Source of the DNA: Candidatus Bathyarchaeota archaeon
GTDB lineage: Archaea > Thermoproteota > Bathyarchaeia > TCS64
Assembly (NCBI GenBank): GCA_026014515.1
Contig: JAOZIG010000430.1
Location: 1 to 12,438, forward strand
Direction: 5' to 3'
Length of the DNA: 12,438 nucleotides
Below the pieces are notes generated by a model that was given only the letters and a program-made list of their open reading frames with translations, searched no databases and was not told where the DNA came from. Positions 6,982 through 12,438 of this stretch are shown here, piece by piece (position 1 is the stretch's first letter; every line of letters begins with the position of its first letter). The position numbers and the translations under genes were made by a program.

Positions 6982-7577
6982 TTTATCATCTCTTTAGGAA
7001 CCTGAATTGAGTTCAATAGCCAAGCCGAGACAAGGTAGAGTAATGTTAGGGCGATCCAGCCGGCTGTCAGGTACATTAACTTGAATTTTATGTGGGCGAA
7101 GAGGGAGTGGGGAAAAGCCAGCCAAGAGGCGAACCCTATGGGGTTGCTGACCATGGATAACAGGAATATGTTCTCAAGTCCGTCACTAAACGCTGCGGAT
7201 AACCCGAGAATGGATATCCCGTAGCCAATTACTCGATTGAAGCTGTTTTTCTCATGTTTTCGCGCTATCAGTAAGGCTCCACTGAAGAACATGCCTCCAT
7301 ACGAAGCTATGAATAGATAATCAACAAGATTCCCCAAGATAAAGAGAGATAAGCCTTGTTCTGTCATGGAAGCGAAGCAGTCCCTGATGTACTCTGCGTC
7401 GAAGCCAAGCTGTGTCGTTTCTAGCTCACCGGGGAACCCTGATAATTCAAGTATGTATATCACAGCTGGCGCTAAGACAACCAGTAAGATTATGCTGGAG
7501 ACTAGAATGGCTTTGAGTTTTCGGGGAGATGGTCTTGTGTCGAGGCGTTCTATTGCTTCTTTAATCATGGGCTTCAC
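6978..7577 (-). CDS. Unrecognised four-span membrane protein
   Basis: This is a 199-residue protein with four hydrophobic spans (about 22-45, 76-105, 115-141 and 161-190) and no family I can name. Polar residues lie inside the membrane segments: NLVDY in the second and FSDGLEN in the third. Such a D..EN pattern within a helix suggests a functional site rather than a mere anchor. The N-terminal 20 residues are basic and probably cytoplasmic. The start taken is GTG at 7577, which fits the TATA-like box 27 bases upstream for a leaderless message; ATG at 7568 is an alternative. It is the first gene of a two-gene operon and is divergent from the FilR1-like regulator. Confidence 0.75.
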   Translation of the reverse strand: MKPMIKEAIERLDTRPSPRKLKAILVSSIILLVVLAPAVIYILELSGFPGELETTQLGFDAEYIRDCFASMTEQGLSLFILGNLVDYLFIASYGGMFFSGALLIARKHEKNSFNRVIGYGISILGLSAAFSDGLENIFLLSMVSNPIGFASWLAFPHSLFAHIKFKLMYLTAGWIALTLLYLVSAWLLNSIQVPKEMIK

Positions 7578-7595
7578 ATGGATTTGCTTCCGATT

Positions 7596-7607
7596 CCGGG
7601 ATAATAC
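7596..7607 (-). promoter_or_regulatory. TATA-like box plus CCCGG upstream of the membrane-protein pair
   Basis: The minus strand reads GTATTAT followed at once by CCCGG. The box centre is about 27 bases before the GTG at 7577, as expected for a leaderless archaeal transcript. The CCCGG begins 23 bases before the start, the same position as in the kynureninase promoter. Confidence 0.4.
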
Positions 7608-7639
7608 TGGTCCGTTGGATTGATGCGTTGTACAAAGGA

Positions 7640-7647
7640 TTCATAAG
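7640..7647 (+). promoter_or_regulatory. Weak TATA-like box of the FilR1-like regulator gene
   Basis: TTCATAAG is centred about 27 bases before the ATG at 7671, which would give a leaderless message starting at that codon. The match to a TATA box is weak. Confidence 0.25.
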
Positions 7648-7670
7648 AAGAACAGTTGAACTATGGCTTA

Positions 7671-8486
7671 ATGGTAAATCTGGATGACATGCTGTTCGAG
7701 GTCTCAAGCGAGACAAGACACAATATTCTAGTAATGCTGCTAGATAGAACTGGGACAGTTACAGGAATCTCGAATAAGCTTGATATCAGCATGACAGAGG
7801 CTAGCAGACACATCAACCGCCTCGCACAGGTAGGGCTCATCCAGAAACAACCCGATGGCGACTATAAGATAACCATTCTGGGTAAAACCGTGTTATCACA
7901 GCTTGGTCCCCTTGAGTTCATCACAAGGCATAGCAAGTATTTCGACAGTCATGACGCTACGGGGATTCCAACCATGTTTCTCAACAGGATACATGAGCTT
8001 GATGAGGCTACTCCAACGTATACTAGTCGAGCTAACATCATGAAAACCGTTGAAAAGTTTGGGAACTCAATCAAGGAAGCGAAAGAACATTACGAGTGTA
8101 TCTTTGATCAGAGCGCCATGGAGCTCATAATATACTCTGACCCGGACCCAGAGAGCGAAAATAACACTAGAACCAAGATGGGGACTGGGCTTAGATGCCG
8201 CGTATTGCTACCTGATACCGTTGATTATGACCGGATTCACCCCGACTCCATGAAGGAGTTCATAGACCTCCATAGATACGAGAACTTTGAGTTCAGGCTA
8301 CTGGAAGAGGCACCTGTTTTTCTACAGATGAACGAGAAGGAGGTGGCGTTACTCGCGTTCCCAGACATGAATAACGCTATTGATTATCTTGGATTCGAGG
8401 CAACCGACATAAAGTCACTAACATGGTGTATGAACCTCTTCGACTATTACTGGGAACAAAGTAAACCCTTCCTATCAAAACAGTAA
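7671..8486 (+). CDS. FilR1-like winged-helix transcriptional regulator
   Basis: This is a predicted DNA-binding regulator of 271 residues, a cytoplasmic protein. The N-terminal part (about 5-72) is an ArsR/MarR-like winged helix: SSETRHNIL opens helix 1, the recognition helix region reads MTEASRHINRL, and the wing follows at G-DYKIT-LGK. The C-terminal part (about 120-265) resembles the FilR1 (formerly DUF1724) domain common in archaea, with a central R-VLLP segment, a LLEEAPVFLQMNEKEVALLAFP stretch at residues that form strands, and the closing LTWC.NLFDYYW. No ligand is known from sequence. A TTG at 7656 would add five residues; ATG at 7671 is preferred because it fits a TATA-like box. It lies between a divergent membrane-protein pair and kynureninase, which are its likeliest targets. 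Confidence 0.82.
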   Translation: MVNLDDMLFEVSSETRHNILVMLLDRTGTVTGISNKLDISMTEASRHINRLAQVGLIQKQPDGDYKITILGKTVLSQLGPLEFITRHSKYFDSHDATGIPTMFLNRIHELDEATPTYTSRANIMKTVEKFGNSIKEAKEHYECIFDQSAMELIIYSDPDPESENNTRTKMGTGLRCRVLLPDTVDYDRIHPDSMKEFIDLHRYENFEFRLLEEAPVFLQMNEKEVALLAFPDMNNAIDYLGFEATDIKSLTWCMNLFDYYWEQSKPFLSKQ

Positions 8487-8503
8487 ACCCAGTGCTCGTA
8501 GAA

Positions 8504-8515
8504 CTTAATACCCGG
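8504..8515 (+). promoter_or_regulatory. TATA-like box plus CCCGG upstream of kynU
   Basis: CTTAATA followed by CCCGG lies in the 47-base gap after the regulator gene. The box centre is about 27 bases before the kynU ATG, which fits a leaderless transcript, and no Shine-Dalgarno sequence precedes the ATG. This suggests kynU has its own promoter in addition to any read-through. Confidence 0.4.
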
Positions 8516-8533
8516 CAACCCGTCCCATAGCAC

Positions 8534-9820
8534 ATGACAGAGTACAGGCTTGACGAGGACTTTGCCCTCGAAATGGACGCCAAAGACCCTCTTGCAGGTT
8601 TTAAAGAAAGATTCTACCCACTGGGAGAAGCCATCTACATGGATGGCAACAGCCTCGGTTTAATGAGCAAGGACGCCGAGAAGACACTGCTCAGGCTTAT
8701 TGAGGAGTGGAGAACCCTAGGCATCAAAGGATGGGGCGGTGGGAAGATACCTTGGATAAGCTACGCAGAGGAGCTGGGAAACCTGCAGGCACCCCTGATT
8801 GGAGCCGAGAAAGATGAGTGTGTTGTGACCGGTGGTACAACCATCAATCTACACACCTTGGTCTCAACCTTCTACCAGCCAGAGGGAAAACGGAGGAAGA
8901 TTCTAGCTGATGAACTGAACTTCCCCAGTGACCTCTATGCTTTGAGTGCCCAGATTAGGGGTAAAGGTGGTGACCCAGATGAGGACCTTGTCTTGGTACG
9001 TAGCCGAGACGGCATGATCATCGAGGAAGAAGACATCATCGCAGCCATGACAGACGAGATACAGCTAGCCTTGCTACCCAGCGTCTACTACAAGAGCGGA
9101 CAGCTACTGGACATGAAGCGGATCACAGAGGAAGCCCATAAGCGAGGTATCATAGTTGGATTCGACTGCAGCCACAGTACAGGTGTAGTTCCTCACAAGT
9201 TTAGTGAGTGGGGTAGCGACTTTGCCTTCTGGTGTAACTACAAGTACATGAACGGTGGACCCGGAAGCACTGGCAGCATCTACGTCAACAAGAAACACTG
9301 GGGCAAGATGCCCGGGATGGCAGGATGGTTCGGTAACGCACGAAGCACCATGTTTGAGATGAGGACAGACTTTGACCCAGCGCGTACAGCAACCGCTTGG
9401 CAGATAGGCACCACTACTATGCTGAGCACTGCACCCATTGAGGGTAGCCTACGTATGATGCGTGAGGCTAGTATCGAGCGTATCAGGGAGAAGAGCCTCA
9501 AGATCACAGGCTACCTGATGTATCTGATCGATGAGATGCTCAGCAAGGAGCCATACAATTACGGTATTGCGACCCCGCGTGCACCTGAGAGGCGTGGAGG
9601 ACACGTAGGAGTTTACCACAAGGAGGGATGGAGAATCAATCAGGCATTGATCGCCCGTGGTATTATCCCTGATTTCCGTCCACCGAACATCATCAGACTG
9701 GCTCCAGTGCCATTGTACATCAGTTATCATGATGTCTGGAAGGTTGCACAGCACCTGAAGGGAGTCATAGAGAACAAGGAGTACGAGAAGTTCACGGATG
9801 ACAGAAGCACTGTCACCTAA
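8534..9820 (+). CDS. kynU: Kynureninase
   Basis: This is a PLP-dependent enzyme that hydrolyses L-kynurenine to anthranilate and L-alanine; it is cytoplasmic. Its 428 residues agree with the usual 415-465. The N-terminal MDGNSLGLM and GWGGG.IPW segments are typical, GFDCSHSTG holds the cofactor-binding Asp211 and nearby His214, and the Schiff-base Lys237 sits in CNYKYMNGGPGS, the kynureninase hallmark. The C-terminal part has the RGGHVG and IIPDFRPPNIIRLAP.PLY motifs. No tryptophan or indoleamine dioxygenase, kynurenine formamidase or monooxygenase is nearby, so the source of kynurenine (or a related aryl substrate) is unclear. The gene follows a FilR1-like regulator and appears to have its own promoter. 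A T-rich tract follows directly. Family assignment is firm; the physiological substrate is inferred. Confidence 0.93.
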   Translation: MTEYRLDEDFALEMDAKDPLAGFKERFYPLGEAIYMDGNSLGLMSKDAEKTLLRLIEEWRTLGIKGWGGGKIPWISYAEELGNLQAPLIGAEKDECVVTGGTTINLHTLVSTFYQPEGKRRKILADELNFPSDLYALSAQIRGKGGDPDEDLVLVRSRDGMIIEEEDIIAAMTDEIQLALLPSVYYKSGQLLDMKRITEEAHKRGIIVGFDCSHSTGVVPHKFSEWGSDFAFWCNYKYMNGGPGSTGSIYVNKKHWGKMPGMAGWFGNARSTMFEMRTDFDPARTATAWQIGTTTMLSTAPIEGSLRMMREASIERIREKSLKITGYLMYLIDEMLSKEPYNYGIATPRAPERRGGHVGVYHKEGWRINQALIARGIIPDFRPPNIIRLAPVPLYISYHDVWKVAQHLKGVIENKEYEKFTDDRSTVT

Positions 9821-9837
9821 TTCTCTTTTTTCTTATT
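9821..9837 (+). terminator. T-rich terminator after kynU
   Basis: TTCTCTTTTTTCTTATT begins at the base after the kynU stop codon. Archaeal RNA polymerase commonly terminates at such pyrimidine-rich T tracts without a hairpin. A second T tract lies near 9892-9897. The 124-base gap holding both separates two convergent genes and contains no ORF. Confidence 0.5.
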
Positions 9838-9944
9838 TCGTCGTTTACACTTTTGTATATGATTTGATCAAAATTAGGCTGTTTTAGGGCTTCTTTTTAC
9901 CTATACGGAGATTTTGGGGTTTAATGCGTTACCCCCCCCTACCC

Positions 9945-10571
9945 CTATGTTTCTAGTACTTTTTCTAGTAGTTTTTCTGCTCTATCGGTGTTGAAGACCG
10001 CGCATTCACAGCACTTCCCCATTATCTTGGCTGCTTCCTTGGGGGTTAGTTTTCTCATCCTTACTTGTTCCATCATCTTGCGGATATAGTTGAACGAGAC
10101 CATACCATGCCCACATAGGGTGTTTATCTCAAGCACATCACGCTCAGGCAATCGATCCTTTGCGCCCCAGAAGCCGAGACTCTGCTCGACACTATGACGA
10201 ACTATACCATTCTTACCGCAACACTCGTGAACGCCTTCCAGTAACCCACTGACGTTGATGCTGATGCCAAGGTCAGCCTCAATGAGTTCACCTATCACTT
10301 TTTGGAGGATTTCTACGTCTGTGAATACTGCTCCACTTGTTGAGCCATCCTTAAGATGAGTGATAAGGTCGTTGAACTCGACATCATCTTGGAGTACTGT
10401 ACCGTACTTGCTGCTACCGATGTTGATGGGTCCATACTTGTTGCATATCTTGAGGAACTCATGTATCCGTGGGGCGGTTCCGGGTTTGATCTCCTTGGCG
10501 ATACTCGTGAATATCACATAGTCGCCTTTCAGGTCCTCTAGTTTTCCCTGTCTGTGAAGTGTGTTAGTCAT
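9945..10571 (-). CDS. Unrecognised cysteine-rich protein, likely metal or Fe-S binding
   Basis: This is a 208-residue protein that I cannot assign to a named family. The N-terminal half (1-110) is an alpha/beta region with one cysteine (Cys43). The C-terminal half is rich in likely ligands: HECC at 115-118, CGHGMVS starting at Cys153, and KCCEC at 186-190. That gives six cysteines and two histidines in three clusters separated by about 34 residues each, close enough to heterodisulfide-reductase-type CCG spacing to suggest an Fe-S or zinc site, although the exact CCG consensus is not met. There is no signal peptide or membrane span. The start shares ATGA with the upstream ferredoxin-domain gene, so the two products probably act together, with the ferredoxin protein as electron donor or partner. 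Confidence 0.75.
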   Translation of the reverse strand: MTNTLHRQGKLEDLKGDYVIFTSIAKEIKPGTAPRIHEFLKICNKYGPINIGSSKYGTVLQDDVEFNDLITHLKDGSTSGAVFTDVEILQKVIGELIEADLGISINVSGLLEGVHECCGKNGIVRHSVEQSLGFWGAKDRLPERDVLEINTLCGHGMVSFNYIRKMMEQVRMRKLTPKEAAKIMGKCCECAVFNTDRAEKLLEKVLET

Positions 10572-11383
10572 GCTGATTCCTCCTTGAACAAGGGTCTGCC
10601 TAGACCAAGGTTCGTCTTACCGTTAACTGACAAGGTGTATCCGGCATCCTTGACCCATTGTTGATGGGGGACTGAGCCGTCTGGGAGGCATTTTGATGCT
10701 ACACCAACCGAGAACACGGTATCAAGCTCGTCTTGAACCTCCTCAAGGACCTGAAGATACTCAGGTATTCGCTCTAGCTTGGTTTTTACCTCGATAATTG
10801 CTGAGAGCACCTTCTCATCAAGCACCTCATCCCTTATTTTACCAGTCTTGGTGTCAGTCATCAGCTGAGTAACCGGGTTAAAGGATTCAAAATGAGGCTC
10901 AAGGGGACTCAGAGCCATAGCAACCTTCTCAACGTCTCTGAAGTAGGCACCTGTACCCGGGCGTCCAAGCTCAATCACGATCCCAGCGTCTCCAGTTCGG
11001 AGTCTGCCAGTAATATCATTGGTTTTGATCTCTTCTGTGCCTCTTCCCCCTACGCCTGTGCCTGCGTGTACTACTGTGGGGTCGCTGAAGGCTGCTCGTA
11101 GGCTTCGTGGATATTCAAGCTCTGGGGGCGTCAAGGCGCCTGTGGGGCATACATCTGGTGCAGCTAAGTATTGTAAATGGAATACACCTAGGATACCACG
11201 GATGACTCGTACAAGGAATGGAGGATACCCCTCGTTTCTAAGCAACCGGTAACAGGTTGAGCATTCAACGCATTTGTCTTGGTTTACAATTGATTTGCCG
11301 TCAGTGTCCAGTGATATGGCTTCCATTGGACAGACAGGGTGACAGTTGCCACAGCCTACGCATTTTGTTTTATCGATCTCCAC
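10568..11383 (-). CDS. Ferredoxin-domain protein with uncharacterised C-terminal domain
   Basis: This is a 271-residue soluble iron-sulfur protein. The N-terminus is a ferredoxin fold: Cys8, Cys11, Cys14 and Cys18 form a standard 4Fe-4S motif. A second set at Cys38, Cys41 and Cys44 finds its fourth ligand only at Cys79 (CPTGAL), because about 30 extra residues interrupt the usual C-x3-C. Residues 85-271 form a domain I do not recognise, with a glycine-rich stretch HAGTGVGGRGTEE at 106-118, then KTND.TGR, and a late lone Cys232. The GTG at 11383 is the only usable start, since an in-frame TGA lies two codons upstream. The stop overlaps the next gene by 4 bases. A role in electron transfer to its downstream partner is likely but not shown. 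Confidence 0.82.
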   Translation of the reverse strand: MEIDKTKCVGCGNCHPVCPMEAISLDTDGKSIVNQDKCVECSTCYRLLRNEGYPPFLVRVIRGILGVFHLQYLAAPDVCPTGALTPPELEYPRSLRAAFSDPTVVHAGTGVGGRGTEEIKTNDITGRLRTGDAGIVIELGRPGTGAYFRDVEKVAMALSPLEPHFESFNPVTQLMTDTKTGKIRDEVLDEKVLSAIIEVKTKLERIPEYLQVLEEVQDELDTVFSVGVASKCLPDGSVPHQQWVKDAGYTLSVNGKTNLGLGRPLFKEESA

Positions 11384-11481
11384 AGAAACTCACGGAATAT
11401 GATGGTCTGATGATGGATATGATACTTACCAACATGATTTCTGCGAAACAAGGTTAAGCACCAAGAACAATCAATACTTGG

Positions 11482-12438
11482 ATGAGACTCAGGTACGTGG
11501 TTCTGCTTCTATTACTCATTGGCACTGTACCTGTATCTGCTTACACCTATGAGATGACATGGAGCTACGAGAACCAAGGCACTACACCCTACAATATGAG
11601 CCAAAAAGACCATGGTGTTCCAGTCTTCCCAGATACAATGTACCAGACTGTAACTATGGAGACGAGTTTTGATGGCGAGTTGGCGGAGTTGGAGCCCGGT
11701 TTCTTGAAAATGGTACCATTCTCAACGGTATTGGTACCAATAGACGAGACCTACACAATAACAGCGACCTACCAGATAGAATCAGAGTCGAAACCTGTTC
11801 CATCACTGGGCAAACAACTGGCCGAGACACCAGAGCAGATACCACTCAATCTTCATGATTACACTCAACCCAACGCCCTGTATCCCAGCGATAACACGGA
11901 GATCATTGAAATCGCAACACGCATAACAGTGGGAGAGGAGACGGTTTATGGACAAGTCCTGAAGTTGATCGACTGGTTTGAGGAAAACGCGACCTATGTG
12001 GTTACTGAGGAGCCGAAACGCCCAGAATACACTGTGCGAGACCCGAGGGGAGACTGTGATGATCTTTCGCTGTTATTCATTACCATGTGTAGAAGCCGGG
12101 GGATTCCAGCCTATCTTCAAGCAGGAGTGGTGCTCAGCGAGTCCATTGACATAGATGAGACCGACTGGGATGGGCATTATCATTATGTGTTTGATGGTGT
12201 TGGGTGGCATGCTTGGGCGATGGTGTATATTCCCCCTTGGGGTTGGCTGCCAGTTGACTTGACTATGCTTGGAGGTATGAGTTCATCGGAAGCCATCACC
12301 GAGGCATTCTATTGGGACCAATACACGATTGTCGCTTGGAACATCACGAGCCACGACTACATAATGGACGAGACCAACCAAAGAGAAGCCCTAACAGAGT
12401 CAAACATAGTATTCACTCAGGTTGACAAGCAGATAATT
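11482..12438 (+). CDS. Secreted transglutaminase-like protein (3' end beyond window)
   Basis: The frame is open for 319 residues to the window edge without a stop, so the C-terminus is missing. The first 20 residues are a signal peptide: basic MRLR, a leucine-rich core, and a likely cut after VSA. Residues about 21-150 look like an extracellular beta-rich region. A transglutaminase-like fold follows, with the catalytic cysteine at 192 in GDCDDLS, histidine at 243 in WHAW and aspartate at 259 in PVDLT, in the order and spacing expected of a papain-like triad. In archaea such proteins are usually taken to be surface peptidases or cell-envelope enzymes rather than true cross-linkers. It is divergent from the ferredoxin operon across a 98-base gap that shows only weak TATA-like matches. 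Confidence 0.85.
   Translation, partial: MRLRYVVLLLLLIGTVPVSAYTYEMTWSYENQGTTPYNMSQKDHGVPVFPDTMYQTVTMETSFDGELAELEPGFLKMVPFSTVLVPIDETYTITATYQIESESKPVPSLGKQLAETPEQIPLNLHDYTQPNALYPSDNTEIIEIATRITVGEETVYGQVLKLIDWFEENATYVVTEEPKRPEYTVRDPRGDCDDLSLLFITMCRSRGIPAYLQAGVVLSESIDIDETDWDGHYHYVFDGVGWHAWAMVYIPPWGWLPVDLTMLGGMSSSEAITEAFYWDQYTIVAWNITSHDYIMDETNQREALTESNIVFTQVDKQII

Noticed and set aside
9449..9754. Minus-strand 101-codon frame inside kynU
   Set aside because: No recognisable features; antisense to conserved kynureninase residues.
9916..9939. GGGGT...ACCCC stem with a run of eight C bases between kynU and the cysteine-rich gene
   Set aside because: The stem is only 5 base pairs with a 10-base loop and is followed by no T tract on either strand, so it is not a convincing terminator. 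The C run may also be a sequencing artefact.
11384..11481. Possible promoters in the gap between the ferredoxin operon and the transglutaminase gene
   Set aside because: AT-rich matches such as GTATCATATCC (minus) and GGTTAAGCA (plus) are present but too weak to list as features.
1..12438. Search for RNA genes, CRISPR arrays, insertion sequences or attachment sites
   Set aside because: No tRNA-like clover leaf, repeated spacer array, transposase or terminal repeat was found; almost all DNA is accounted for by protein genes.

Overview
The window looks archaeal. Genes are tightly packed, and several neighbours overlap by exactly 4 bases (ATGA or GTGA). TATA-like boxes sit about 25-38 bases upstream of start codons, and Shine-Dalgarno sites are sparse. 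GTG starts are common and one gene seems to start with CTG. A FilR1-type winged-helix regulator is present. Base composition is near 50% GC by eye. Lineage cannot be fixed from this window: an anaerobic archaeon, perhaps Asgard or Bathyarchaeia-like, is a guess. The tungstate transporter beside molybdopterin genes suggests tungsten or molybdenum enzymes, although none is encoded here.

Region 1 (1-2534, minus strand) is a TupABC-type tungstate ABC importer: membrane-anchored binding protein, permease, and an ATPase cut by the window edge. Region 2 (2535-2646) is a compact divergent promoter with two identical 9-base TATA-like boxes at nearly equal distances from the two start codons, and a 13-base dyad between them. 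Region 3 (2647-6359, plus strand) is the molybdopterin operon moaA-moaD-moaE-moaC-moaB-moeA, with gaps of 1-2 bases or overlaps throughout. It covers the route from GTP to precursor Z (cPMP), then dithiolene formation by MPT synthase, adenylylation and metal insertion. The true moaA start lies upstream of its first ATG. No moeB or mobA is visible.

Region 4 (6289-7577, minus strand) is a pair of unrecognised multi-pass membrane proteins; the second overlaps the 3' end of moeA. Divergent from it is a FilR1-like regulator, followed by a kynureninase with an apparently separate, leaderless-type promoter. The kynureninase and membrane-pair promoters share a TATA-then-CCCGG arrangement at the same distance from the start codon, which suggests, without proof, one regulator for both.

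Region 5 (9945-11383, minus strand) is a two-gene, translationally coupled cysteine-rich operon: a ferredoxin-domain protein with an interrupted second cluster and an uncharacterised C-terminal domain, followed by a small protein with an ECC / CGH / CCxC cysteine pattern. I do not recognise this pair, and it is the best candidate here for an undescribed system. Region 6 (11482 to the end, plus strand) is a secreted transglutaminase-like protein with its Cys-His-Asp triad, truncated by the window. I saw no RNA genes, CRISPR arrays, insertion sequences or origins, and no gene-free stretch exceeds about 130 bases.
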